Shown here piece after piece: positions 1 to 7,897 of a stretch of 64,000 bases of DNA. The stretch is taken from positions 158,173 to 222,172 of the forward strand of contig NZ_CH672427.1 of NCBI RefSeq assembly GCF_000153205.1. Reading direction: 5' to 3'. Origin of the DNA: Nitrococcus mobilis Nb-231 (GTDB taxonomy: Bacteria > Pseudomonadota > Gammaproteobacteria > Nitrococcales > Nitrococcaceae). Each line of letters starts with the position of its first letter. Within the stretch, counting starts at the first letter, position 1. The notes beneath the pieces were generated by a model, which worked only from the letters and a program-made list of their open reading frames with translations, searched no databases and was not told the origin of the DNA. Both the position numbers and the translations under genes were made by a program.

Positions 1-1671
1 GCCAAGGGCAGCGGGGTGCGCGATAACCATCTCCTGGTCCGATTCCATGATACGGAGGCCCAACTCAAGGCGGCCAACCAAGTGGGGTTGGCGCTGGGCC
101 GGCAATACACTGTGGCGCTCAATCTGGCGCCGACCACACCCGCCTGGCTGCGTGCGATCAATGCGCAGCCCATGTATTTAGGGCTTGATCTGCGCGGCGG
201 CGTGCATTTTCTGATGGAGGTGGATACGCAGGCCGCGATCAAGCAAGCCATGGAACGCTATGTCAACGCCTTTCGCACGCAACTGCGCGAGGAGCGCATC
301 CGTTACTCGGAGGTGGCGTTGAACGGCCATAGCGTACAGGTCGCCTTCAAGCAGGCACCGGTGCGCGAAGCGGCTTTCCAGGCGTTGCGTAACGAATATC
401 CGGAGCTCACTTTTAGCGCCGATGAGCACGATGGCAAGTTTCAGCTGACGGCGCTGCTGCCGCAGGGTGAAGTGCAGGAGATCGAAAACTTGGCCGTGCA
501 GCAGAACATCACCACGCTGCGCAATCGGGTCAACGAGCTGGGGGTGGCGGAGCCGGTGATTCAGCGCCAGGGTGGGGACCACATCGTCGTGGAGCTTCCG
601 GGTGTGCAGGATACCGCTCGAGCGAAAGATATCCTGGGGGCGACGGCCACCCTCGAGTTCCATTTGGTGAACATGAGCCACTTTCCTTATGAGGGCGAGC
701 CGAATCAGCCGGTAGCACCGGATGACAAGGTGTATCCCGAGCGCGATGGCGGCTACGTGCTGCTCAAGCGCGATACCATCCTTACCGGTGAGTTCATTAC
801 CGACGCCCAGGCGGGCTTCGATCAACAAACCGGTGGCCCTGAGGTGACGATCCGGCTCAACGGCGCCGGTGGCAAGATGATGAATCGGTTTACCTCGGAG
901 CACGTTAAGGACTATATGGCGGTGGTGTTCATCGAGAACCAAACCCAAACCCGTAAGGTTAATGGCGAACTCAAGCGGATACGCAGCCGCAGCGAGGAAG
1001 TGATCAACGTCGCTCAAATTCAGGAGCCACTCGGCAGCCGATTCCGGATCACGGGCCTGGACAATCCGCGCGAGTCCCACAATCTTGCCTTACTGCTGCG
1101 GGCCGGCTCATTGGCCGCACCGATCAGCATCGTAGAGGAACGCACCATCGGCCCAAGCCTCGGGCAACACAACATCGATCAGGGCTTCTTGGCCGTTTCG
1201 ATCGGATTCGCCCTGGTGGTGCTGTTCATGGCACTTTACTACCGAATCTTCGGGTTGTTCGCGGACGCGGCTTTGTTCGCTAATCTGATCCTGATCATCG
1301 CCGTGCTGTCCATGCTGCAGGCTACCTTGACCCTGCCGGGGATCGCCGGCATCGTGCTGACCGTGGGTATGGCCGTGGATGCCAACGTGCTGATATTCGA
1401 GCGAATACGCGAAGAGCTGCACGCCGGCGCTACGCCTCAGACGGCGATCAATGCCGGCTATGCGAAAGCGTTGTCCACCATTACCGACGCCAATGTGACC
1501 ACGTTGATTGCAGCGCTGGCGCTGTTTGCCTTTGGCACGGGGCCGGTCAAAGGTTTTGCGGTCACGCTTTGTATCGGCATCGTGACCTCTATGTTCACGG
1601 CCATCATGGGTACGCGCGCCCTGGCGAATCTCGTCTATGGTGGGCGCCGTGGTGTTCGACTGGCGATCTAA
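1..1671 (+). CDS. secD: Protein translocase subunit SecD, 5'-partial
   Basis: SecD is the inner-membrane subunit that, with SecF, uses the proton gradient to drive late steps of SecYEG protein export. The reading frame is open from base 1 and a GTG at 16 is only an internal codon, so the first transmembrane segment and true start lie upstream of the window. Visible are the DLRGG motif (about 60 residues in), a long periplasmic region, and the C-terminal membrane domain with the GMAVDANVLIFERIREEL-type signature of RND-family SecD. About 556 residues are present, against roughly 615 for E. coli SecD. secF follows after 18 bases, so the two are co-transcribed. Identification is secure; only the 5' end is missing. 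Confidence 0.97.
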   Translation, partial: AKGSGVRDNHLLVRFHDTEAQLKAANQVGLALGRQYTVALNLAPTTPAWLRAINAQPMYLGLDLRGGVHFLMEVDTQAAIKQAMERYVNAFRTQLREERIRYSEVALNGHSVQVAFKQAPVREAAFQALRNEYPELTFSADEHDGKFQLTALLPQGEVQEIENLAVQQNITTLRNRVNELGVAEPVIQRQGGDHIVVELPGVQDTARAKDILGATATLEFHLVNMSHFPYEGEPNQPVAPDDKVYPERDGGYVLLKRDTILTGEFITDAQAGFDQQTGGPEVTIRLNGAGGKMMNRFTSEHVKDYMAVVFIENQTQTRKVNGELKRIRSRSEEVINVAQIQEPLGSRFRITGLDNPRESHNLALLLRAGSLAAPISIVEERTIGPSLGQHNIDQGFLAVSIGFALVVLFMALYYRIFGLFADAALFANLILIIAVLSMLQATLTLPGIAGIVLTVGMAVDANVLIFERIREELHAGATPQTAINAGYAKALSTITDANVTTLIAALALFAFGTGPVKGFAVTLCIGIVTSMFTAIMGTRALANLVYGGRRGVRLAI

Positions 1672-1689
1672 CCCCGAGCGAGGGATACG

Positions 1690-2619
1690 ATGGATCTGTT
1701 CAAACGCCAGACCCATATCAACTTCATTGGCATGCGCCGTTATGCGACGATCCTCTCCGCGATTCTGATTCTGATCGCGCTCGTATCGTTGGCGGTGCGT
1801 GGCCTCAACTTAGGTCTCGATTTTACGGGCGGCACCATAGTAGAGGTGACCTACCCCAAGCCGGCGGAGTTGCAGGACGTGCGGGCGGCGCTCGCGGTGG
1901 CCGGTTATCCGGATGCCGTTGTGCAGCATTTCGGCAGCGCCCGAGATGTGCTCATCCGTATGCCCTCCCGGCAGACGTCGAGCGCGCAGCTTGGTGATCA
2001 GATCATAACCGCGCTCAGCGGGTCCGGCGAAGCGCGGCTCAGCCGCGTTGAGTTCGTCGGGCCGCAGGTCGGCGAGCAGCTGATTGAGAAAGGCGGTTTG
2101 GCAATGCTCTATACGCTGGTGGGTGTTCTTATCTATGTTGCATTCCGCTTCGAATACCGGTTTGCGGTCAGTTCGGTTGCGGCACTGATTCACGATGTGA
2201 TCATTACGATCGGGTTTTTCTCGCTGTTCCAGATCGAGTTCGATCTGACGGTCTTGGCCGCCGTGCTCGCCGTCATCGGCTACTCGCTAAATGATACGAT
2301 TGTTGTGTTTGACCGTATCCGCGAGAATTTCGTGCGGATGCGTAAAGGCTCGCCAATCGAAATCGCCAATCAATCGATTAATCAGACCCTCTCCCGTACC
2401 CTGGTGACGTCGGGGACGACGCTGATCGTGGTCTTCACCCTGTATCTGATCGGTGGAGAGCTAATCGCCGGCTTCGCGCTGGCCTTACTCGTCGGTATCG
2501 TTACCGGAACCTATTCATCGGTCTACATTGCCAGTACGACGGCGCTCGCCTTAGGAGTAAGCAAGCAGGATCTGATGCCTCCAAAGAAGGAGGGGGCAGA
2601 GCTCGAAGAGCGTCTTTAG
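1690..2619 (+). CDS. secF: Protein translocase subunit SecF
   Basis: SecF is the partner of SecD in the SecDF-YajC export accessory complex of the inner membrane. The 309-residue product has an N-terminal membrane segment followed by the LDFTGGT motif, a short periplasmic domain, and a C-terminal five-helix bundle containing GYSLNDTIVVFDRIRE, the SecF counterpart of the SecD signature. Length matches the family (about 320). The ATG is preceded by a GAGGGA ribosome binding site and lies 18 bases after secD. The next gene is convergent, so the operon ends here; I see no strong intrinsic terminator in the 94-base gap. Confidence 0.97.
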   Translation: MDLFKRQTHINFIGMRRYATILSAILILIALVSLAVRGLNLGLDFTGGTIVEVTYPKPAELQDVRAALAVAGYPDAVVQHFGSARDVLIRMPSRQTSSAQLGDQIITALSGSGEARLSRVEFVGPQVGEQLIEKGGLAMLYTLVGVLIYVAFRFEYRFAVSSVAALIHDVIITIGFFSLFQIEFDLTVLAAVLAVIGYSLNDTIVVFDRIRENFVRMRKGSPIEIANQSINQTLSRTLVTSGTTLIVVFTLYLIGGELIAGFALALLVGIVTGTYSSVYIASTTALALGVSKQDLMPPKKEGAELEERL

Positions 2620-2713
2620 ATGCGGCACATAATCCGCTAGGGTTCATTCCTCGGTTTTTGTAAAGACGGGTTTTGAGAGATTCAATTCGGGCGGTCCCCC
2701 ATACGATTATGGG

Positions 2714-3511
2714 CTAGGCTTGCAGTGCGGGGCTGAGGTGGGGTGTTATCGTATGCAGTAGCTGCTGACACAGCCGCGGGCTGCCGGCGACCACGTTACC
2801 GGTCTCGAGATAGCGGTTGTGACCGGCAAAGTCGGTAATCATGCCGCCGGCCTCTTGGATCAACAATGCACCAGCGGCAATATCCCATTCCTTGAGACCG
2901 ATTTCCCAGAAGCCATCCAGGCGGCCGCAGGCGACATAGGCCAAGTCGAGTGCGGCCGAGCCGGCCCGGCGCAGCTCACCGACCTGCGCAAAGACTGCTG
3001 TGAACATCCTCAGGTAGGCTTCGCGGTGCTCGGGTTGGCGAAAGGGGAATCCGGTTCCCAGCAAAGTTCCTGAAATGTTGGGCAGGGAGTTGACTCGGAT
3101 GCGGCGGTTCTCCAAAGTGGCGCCCGCTCCACGTTTGGCGGTGAACAGTTCTTGGCGCAGCGGATCATAAATTACCCCGACCTCGAGCACGCCACGGTGT
3201 ATCAGCGCGATCGAGACGGCCCAGTGCGGGAAGCCGCGCAGGAAGTTTCTCGTGCCATCGAGCGGATCGATGATCCAAACGTATTCGGCGTCGCGCTCGC
3301 CACCGAACTCTTCCCCGATCACCGCATGGCTGGGATAGGCTTTGTGCAGCACCTGTAGGATCGCTTGCTCGGCCATGCGATCGACGTCGCTGACGAAATC
3401 GTTATGGCCTTTCTCCTCGATTTTTACCCGGTCGAGGCGATCAGCGTAACGCACGATGATATTACCGGCGCTACGGGCGGCGCGCACGGCGATGTTTACC
3501 ATTGGGTGCAT
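2714..3511 (-). CDS. suhB: Inositol-1-monophosphatase family protein SuhB
   Basis: SuhB is a Mg-dependent, Li-sensitive inositol monophosphatase homologue. In E. coli it also joins the rRNA transcription antitermination complex. The 265-residue product starting at 3511 (MHPMVN) matches the 267-residue E. coli protein, so longer upstream frames are not used. Metal-site motifs are visible: GEEFGGE, IDPLDGTRNFL, and EWDIAAGALLIQEAGG near the C-terminus. It is transcribed divergently from trmJ across a 99-base gap, the classical gammaproteobacterial arrangement at the head of the isc region. Confidence in the family is very high; the antitermination role is by homology only. Confidence 0.95.
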   Translation of the reverse strand: MHPMVNIAVRAARSAGNIIVRYADRLDRVKIEEKGHNDFVSDVDRMAEQAILQVLHKAYPSHAVIGEEFGGERDAEYVWIIDPLDGTRNFLRGFPHWAVSIALIHRGVLEVGVIYDPLRQELFTAKRGAGATLENRRIRVNSLPNISGTLLGTGFPFRQPEHREAYLRMFTAVFAQVGELRRAGSAALDLAYVACGRLDGFWEIGLKEWDIAAGALLIQEAGGMITDFAGHNRYLETGNVVAGSPRLCQQLLHTITPHLSPALQA

Positions 3512-3610
3512 ATTAGGATGGGGCTCAAACTGTCGAAAGGTAGACGCCAAGCTAAGCATATCAGCAAAAGCTCGGCGCTTGAATCGGTGACTGCAGTTGT
3601 ATGATGCGCC

Positions 3611-4342
3611 ATGAATCCTGACAACATTCGCATCGTGCTGCTCGGCACGACTCATCCCGGCAACATCGGTTCGGCGGCCCGTGCCATGAAGACCATGGGG
3701 CTCTCCCGGCTGCACCTGGTCGCGCCCTTGTACTATCCCGATCCTCGGGCACAGGCCACGGCCGGCCATGCCGCGGATGTGCTGGGCGCAGCCCACGTCC
3801 ATGCAGATCTGGCTGCGGCACTGCACGACACGCGGTTGGTTTTGGGGTTGACCGCTCGCCCGCGCCGTCTGGCGGCGGAGGCACTCGATGCTCGGTGTGG
3901 TGCGTTGCAGATTGCTGAGGCCAGTAGGGCCTATCCGGTGGCCTTGCTGTTCGGTCGCGAGGACTCCGGCCTTACCAACGCGCAGCTCTCTTACTGCCAC
4001 GGGGTGGTGCACATTCCGGCCAATCCCGCTTACCCGGTGCTGAATTTGGCGGCCGCGGTGCAGATCGTCTGCTATGAACTGTTTCTAGCCGGGAGGTGTC
4101 TGGAGGGGGAGCGGGGGGAGCCGTCTGGCAGCTCAGCTGCGCCGCCGGCCCCTATGGAGGAGCTGGAGGGATTTTATTGCCACCTACAGCGAATAATGCA
4201 AGCGAGCGGCTACAGTCGGCACCGCCCCGATGCTCTGCTCATGCGACGGCTGCGGCGGTTGTTCAACCGAGCCCGCCCCGAGCGTGCCGAGCTCAATTTG
4301 CTGCGTGGAATACTTACTGCAATCGAACGTCGGCTAGGGTAA
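3611..4342 (+). CDS. trmJ: tRNA (cytidine/uridine-2'-O-)-methyltransferase TrmJ
   Basis: TrmJ is a SPOUT-class enzyme that 2'-O-methylates position 32 in the tRNA anticodon loop using S-adenosylmethionine. The 243-residue protein begins with IRIVLLGTTHPGNIGSAARA, the usual N-terminus of the family. It contains the knot motifs LLFGREDSGLTN and HIPANPAYPVLNLAAAVQI that form the SAM site and dimer interface. The C-terminal helical extension (from about residue 170) fits TrmJ rather than TrmL. Its position between suhB and cysE/iscS repeats the conserved synteny. The ATG at 3611 directly precedes the conserved N-terminus. Confidence 0.94.
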   Translation: MNPDNIRIVLLGTTHPGNIGSAARAMKTMGLSRLHLVAPLYYPDPRAQATAGHAADVLGAAHVHADLAAALHDTRLVLGLTARPRRLAAEALDARCGALQIAEASRAYPVALLFGREDSGLTNAQLSYCHGVVHIPANPAYPVLNLAAAVQIVCYELFLAGRCLEGERGEPSGSSAAPPAPMEELEGFYCHLQRIMQASGYSRHRPDALLMRRLRRLFNRARPERAELNLLRGILTAIERRLG

Positions 4343-4430
4343 CAAGAGCCTAATGGCCGTGGATGGCGCGAAGCCTTTATACTGGAGAAATGATGCATTG
4401 TGTCGGCTTCAATTATCCACTGTGTAGCGA

Positions 4431-4468
4431 GGGGCGTTGGGTGGCCCGTGAGGGTGGGCTGACGCCCC
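4431..4468 (+). promoter_or_regulatory. Nested hairpin in the presumed cysE leader
   Basis: Between trmJ and cysE (174 bases) there is a compound inverted repeat. The outer arms are GGGGCGT (4431-4437) and ACGCCCC (4462-4468). Inside them GCCC and GGGC form a second short stem. No U-run follows, so it is not a standard intrinsic terminator. It ends 48 bases before the cysE start and could be a structured 5' leader or part of a termination/attenuation region for trmJ. Function is not determinable from sequence alone. Confidence 0.35.
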
Positions 4469-4516
4469 GAGCCTAGCGGTTTATCCCTGCATCGGTCGAC
4501 ACTGCGAGGCATCAGG

Positions 4517-5350
4517 ATGTTCCAACGGCTAAGAGAAGATATCCGCTGCGTCATGGATCGTGATCCTGCGGCACGCAATGTGTTCGAGGTGATCAGCAGC
4601 TACCCGGGCGTGCACGCTTTGCTGGCGCATCGCCTCAACCATTGGCTGTGGCGGCATGGATTGCGTTGGTTGGGGCGATTTTTGTCGCTTTTTTCTCGCT
4701 GGTTCACCGGCATCGAGATTCACCCAGGTGCCTACATTGGCCGGCGCTTTTTCATCGATCACGGTATGGGAGTGGTTATCGGCGAGACAGCGGAGATCGG
4801 TAATGATTGCACGCTCTACCATGGGGTGACGCTGGGCGGGACTTCATGGGAGAAGGGCAAACGGCATCCCACGCTGGGCGATAATGTCATCATCGGTGCG
4901 GGCGCCAAGGTGCTCGGCCCGATCCACGTGGGCAATGGTGCGCGCATCGGTTCCAATGCGGTGGTGGTCAAGGACGTGCCCGAAGGCGCGACCATGATCG
5001 GCATCCCGGCGCGCGTGGCCGGCGTTCAACGGCACGGGTTGACCGCCGAAGACCGCCGCCGCGAGGAGGTGGCAAGACGCATGGGCTTCGATGCCTACGG
5101 GGCGACTCGTGGTGTCCCCGACCCCGTATCCAATGCCATTAACGCTATTTTGGATCATGTTCAAGCCACCGATCGGCGCTTGGAGGAGATTTGCAGTGCG
5201 CTGAAAACGCTCGGCGCTCATGTTGGGAACACACAGTTGCCGGACATCGAGGGCTGTCAGATCGAGGATAACGGCGAGTCGTCCGAGCAACAACCGAGCG
5301 TATCCGTTGCGCAGGGCGGTGCCGAGCGCCGCAAGCAGACGGGCGGCTGA
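4517..5350 (+). CDS. cysE: Serine O-acetyltransferase
   Basis: CysE transfers an acetyl group from acetyl-CoA to L-serine, giving O-acetylserine for cysteine synthesis in the cytoplasm. The 277-residue product has a short alpha-helical N-domain and a left-handed beta-helix built of hexapeptide repeats ([18 protein letters not shown] onward), with conserved HPT and [13 protein letters not shown] stretches. A C-terminal tail of about 110 residues follows the hexapeptide domain and ends in low-complexity sequence. The short N-domain places it with the isc-linked (Azotobacter cysE2-like) class. It directly precedes iscS with no iscR between, so cysteine supply and its desulfuration probably share one transcript. 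Confidence 0.94.
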   Translation: MFQRLREDIRCVMDRDPAARNVFEVISSYPGVHALLAHRLNHWLWRHGLRWLGRFLSLFSRWFTGIEIHPGAYIGRRFFIDHGMGVVIGETAEIGNDCTLYHGVTLGGTSWEKGKRHPTLGDNVIIGAGAKVLGPIHVGNGARIGSNAVVVKDVPEGATMIGIPARVAGVQRHGLTAEDRRREEVARRMGFDAYGATRGVPDPVSNAINAILDHVQATDRRLEEICSALKTLGAHVGNTQLPDIEGCQIEDNGESSEQQPSVSVAQGGAERRKQTGG

Positions 5351-5359
5351 AGCGTGGCA

Positions 5360-6649
5360 ATGAGCGCGAGACAGCACGAGACCATTTATCTCGATTACGC
5401 AGCTACGACCCCGGTAGACCCGGAAGTCGTACGGGCGATGGCGAATTACCTCAGCGGCGACGGCGTTTTTGCCAACCCGGCCAGCGAGCATGCGCCGGGG
5501 CAGCAGGCGGCCGAGGCGCTCGCTGTGGCGCGCCTGCGTGTGGCCGCGCTGGTTGGGGCCGAGCCGGGGGAAATTGTATTTACCTCCGGAGCGACGGAGG
5601 CGAACAATCTCGCTATTGCCGGGGCGGCGCGCTGGCGCCGGCGGCACGGCCGCGGTCAGCGTATCGTGACCGTGCGCACCGAACACAAATCGGTGCTGGA
5701 GACGTGTACCGCCTTGGCCGCCGAAGGCTTCGCGGTGAGTTATCTCGATGTCGGCGCCGATGGGCGCCTTGATCCCGCGGCCCTGGATGCCGTGTTGGAC
5801 GATGACACGGCTCTCGTCTCCGTGATGCATGTCAACAACGAGACCGGGGTGGTACAGGATCTGGCCGCCCTGGCTACTCGCGTGAAAGCTGTGGGCGCGT
5901 TGCTGCACGTGGACGCCGTGCAGAGTATCGGAGGCGAGCCGTTGGACGTGCGGGCATTGCCGGTGGATTTGGTCTCGCTATCGGCCCATAAGCTTTATGG
6001 GCCGAAAGGGGTCGGTGCGCTCTATATTCGACAGCGTCCGCGGGTGCGATTGTGTCCGCTATTGCACGGGGGCGGTCAAGAAGCCGGTTTACGTCCCGGC
6101 ACGGTGCCTGTGCATCAAGCGGTCGGTATGGGGGTTGCCTGCGAACTTGCGGCGCAACGCCGCGCAAGTGATGCGCTGTGGCTTAAAGGCTTGCACCAGC
6201 GGCTGCGTGAGTCGCTGGCGGCGCTGGGCGGTGTAGTGCTCAATGGCCGCGAGGACGGCGCCGCGCATATACTCAACGTAAGCTTTGTCGGCATCCAGGG
6301 CGAAACTTTGGCCTACGAACTGCAGGCGGCAGATCTGGCGGTGGCTTCCGGATCGGCTTGCACGGCGGCGTTGAGTAATCGGGCGCCATCGCATGTGCTG
6401 CAAGCAATGGGGCGGCCTGCGGCACTCGCGCACGCGGCCGTGCGCTTTAGCCTGGGGCGCTCGATCACGGGCCACGAAATCGATACGGCGGTTGAGCGAA
6501 TTCGGTGCCGGTTACAGTCGCTGCGTCGATTCTCGCCGCTCTGGCGCGACTGGTGCCGAGGCCGCTCGTTGCAGGCGCTTTATGAGACAGCTACGCCGCT
6601 GACGGTGCTTGAGAATTCGCCGGGAGCGCGCAAACGTGAGATCACTTAA
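5360..6649 (+). CDS. iscS: Cysteine desulfurase, IscS family
   Basis: This PLP enzyme removes sulfur from L-cysteine as a protein-bound persulfide for Fe-S clusters and tRNA thiolation. The product (429 residues from the ATG at 5360; a GTG at 5354 is an alternative) has the N-terminal YLDYAATTPVD, the PLP lysine in SAHKLYGPKG (about K211), the HGGGQE..LRPGTVPVHQ motif, and the catalytic cysteine in ASGSACTAA (about C334). It is longer than E. coli IscS (404). The C-terminus, normally an IscU-docking tail, is divergent, carrying PLWRDWCRGRS and a basic extension that overlaps the next gene. It starts 9 bases after cysE. Confidence 0.93.
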   Translation: MSARQHETIYLDYAATTPVDPEVVRAMANYLSGDGVFANPASEHAPGQQAAEALAVARLRVAALVGAEPGEIVFTSGATEANNLAIAGAARWRRRHGRGQRIVTVRTEHKSVLETCTALAAEGFAVSYLDVGADGRLDPAALDAVLDDDTALVSVMHVNNETGVVQDLAALATRVKAVGALLHVDAVQSIGGEPLDVRALPVDLVSLSAHKLYGPKGVGALYIRQRPRVRLCPLLHGGGQEAGLRPGTVPVHQAVGMGVACELAAQRRASDALWLKGLHQRLRESLAALGGVVLNGREDGAAHILNVSFVGIQGETLAYELQAADLAVASGSACTAALSNRAPSHVLQAMGRPAALAHAAVRFSLGRSITGHEIDTAVERIRCRLQSLRRFSPLWRDWCRGRSLQALYETATPLTVLENSPGARKREIT

Positions 6650-7028
6650 ACTCGGTTTGACGGCTGCGCCCTGGTATCATGAACGCAGTCGAGCCGGTAT
6701 TCCGCCGGAGGCGGGTTGGCAGATCGGTCAAGCGGGCTCGGTACGCGAGGGCACGTGGGTGCGCTTCGGATTACGGCTGACGGGCCGGCGGATTGTCGAT
6801 GCCCGCTATGAAGTGTTCGGCTGCCCAGCTGCCATCGCAGCCGCCGCATGGACGGCGCAGCGAGTGGTTGGCGCTGCTCCCGCGGCCGTTGCAAGTCTGC
6901 ACGGACGCACTATTGCCGAGCTCTTGGCGCTACCGGTCGAGAAGACGGGGGTAGCCTTGGTGGTCGAGGATGCCGTACGGGCGGCCCTCGCTGCAGCCGG
7001 CCTATTGGTTGGACAGGGTATAGAGTAA
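6636..7028 (+). CDS. IscU/NifU-N-like scaffold homologue with a single cysteine
   Basis: A 130-residue protein (GTG start at 6636, inside the end of iscS; an earlier start at 6609 is possible) sits where iscU belongs. It aligns along its length with IscU: IVDARYEVFGCPAAIAA matches the IscU segment around Cys63, and VVEDAVRAAL matches AEDAIKAAI. It has only one cysteine, C63. The other two cluster-ligand positions are Glu38 (for Cys37) and Val106 (for Cys106), and the ligand Asp39 is Thr. The LPPVK motif read by HscA is LPVEK at 99-103. It therefore cannot bind a cluster in the canonical IscU way. Sulfur relay, IscS modulation or a relic are possible. Confidence 0.8.
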   Translation: MRSLKLGLTAAPWYHERSRAGIPPEAGWQIGQAGSVREGTWVRFGLRLTGRRIVDARYEVFGCPAAIAAAAWTAQRVVGAAPAAVASLHGRTIAELLALPVEKTGVALVVEDAVRAALAAAGLLVGQGIE

Positions 7029-7044
7029 GAGCGAGGTTGAGGCA

Positions 7045-7368
7045 ATGGCGATACAAGTGACCGAAAGCGCAGCTACACATATCCGTGGTGCGCTTACCCG
7101 CCATGGTTCCGCTGTGGGACTGCGGCTTGGGATCAGGACTTCCGGCTGTTCCGGGTTTGCCTATACGGTCGGCTATGCCGAGCAGGTTGACGAGAGCGAC
7201 GCCGTGTTCGAGAACCGGGGAATCAAGCTGGTGGTGGATCCAAAGAGTCTGCCGTTTTTGGACGGTATGGAAGTGGATTACGTGCGCGAGGGACTCAACG
7301 AGCGTTTCAGCTTTCGCAACCCCAATAGCAAGGCTGAGTGCGGTTGTGGGGAGAGCTTTTCGGTCTAG
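7045..7368 (+). CDS. iscA: A-type Fe-S carrier protein IscA
   Basis: IscA-type proteins carry iron or Fe-S clusters to target apoproteins. The 107-residue product has the usual size and all three conserved cysteines, at the same positions as E. coli IscA: C35 in TSGCSGFAY and C99/C101 in ECGCGESF. It follows the IscU-like gene after 16 bases with a GAGGTTGAGGC ribosome binding region. Downstream there is a bulged hairpin and then ndk. hscB, hscA, fdx and iscX, which normally follow, are absent. Its intact ligands contrast with the degenerate scaffold next to it. Confidence 0.95.
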   Translation: MAIQVTESAATHIRGALTRHGSAVGLRLGIRTSGCSGFAYTVGYAEQVDESDAVFENRGIKLVVDPKSLPFLDGMEVDYVREGLNERFSFRNPNSKAECGCGESFSV

Positions 7369-7373
7369 CTAAG

Positions 7374-7411
7374 ATTGCCCGTGCTCCACGGTTCGCATGC
7401 CGTGGGGCAAT
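7374..7411 (+). terminator. Bulged 12-bp hairpin after iscA
   Basis: Six bases after the iscA stop codon the arms ATTGCC (7374-7379) plus CCACGG (7386-7391) pair with CCGTGG (7400-7405) plus GGCAAT (7406-7411). A 6-base bulge interrupts the 5' side and the loop is 8 bases. It is followed by only ATTT rather than a full U-run. It may be a weak terminator or an mRNA-stabilising end separating the isc-like genes from ndk-rlmN. Confidence 0.45.
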
Positions 7412-7468
7412 ATTTGAGATCAACCCATCCGTATTGGTCCAGCAACCTAAACAGAGGACGGATTGTAC

Positions 7469-7897
7469 GTGCCAGTGCAACGCACCCTTTCGATTATCAA
7501 GCCCGACGCGGTTGCCAGAAATCTGCTCGGAGCTATCTGTGTTCGGTTCGAGCAGGCGGGCTTGGCCATCGTGGCCGCGCGGATGATGCACCTCACCCGC
7601 GAGCAGGCCGAAGGTTTCTACGCCATTCACCGGGAGCGCCCTTTTTTCAAGGATCTGGTCGAATTCATGCGCTCCGGGCCGATACTGGTCCTGATCCTCG
7701 AGGGAGATGAGGCGGTTCGTAAAAACCGTGAGATCATGGGGGCGACTAATCCGGCGGAGGCATTGGCCGGCACCATTCGGCACGATTATGCCGAGACGAT
7801 CGATGCCAATGCGGTGCATGGCTCGGATGCGCCGGAAACCGCGCAGCAGGAAATCGAATTTTTCTTCGAGCAAGATGAGATCTTTTCGCGTAATTAA
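7469..7897 (+). CDS. ndk: Nucleoside diphosphate kinase
   Basis: Ndk equilibrates nucleoside di- and triphosphates through a phospho-histidine intermediate in the cytoplasm. The GTG at 7469 is chosen over a TTG at 7463. It gives [15 protein letters not shown], which aligns exactly with the family N-terminus, and an AGAGGA site lies 10 bases upstream. The resulting 142 residues match E. coli Ndk (143). The active-site NAVHGSDA carries H117. The 3' end overlaps rlmN by 23 bases, so translation of the two is probably coupled. Confidence 0.96.
   Translation: MPVQRTLSIIKPDAVARNLLGAICVRFEQAGLAIVAARMMHLTREQAEGFYAIHRERPFFKDLVEFMRSGPILVLILEGDEAVRKNREIMGATNPAEALAGTIRHDYAETIDANAVHGSDAPETAQQEIEFFFEQDEIFSRN

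Noticed and set aside
3512..4012. N-terminal extension of suhB to 432 residues
   Set aside because: It is antisense to trmJ, and the family length is reached from 3511.
4844..5908. 354-codon open frame on the minus strand
   Set aside because: It is antisense to cysE and iscS, both clear families; it has no family motif and is a GC-driven shadow.
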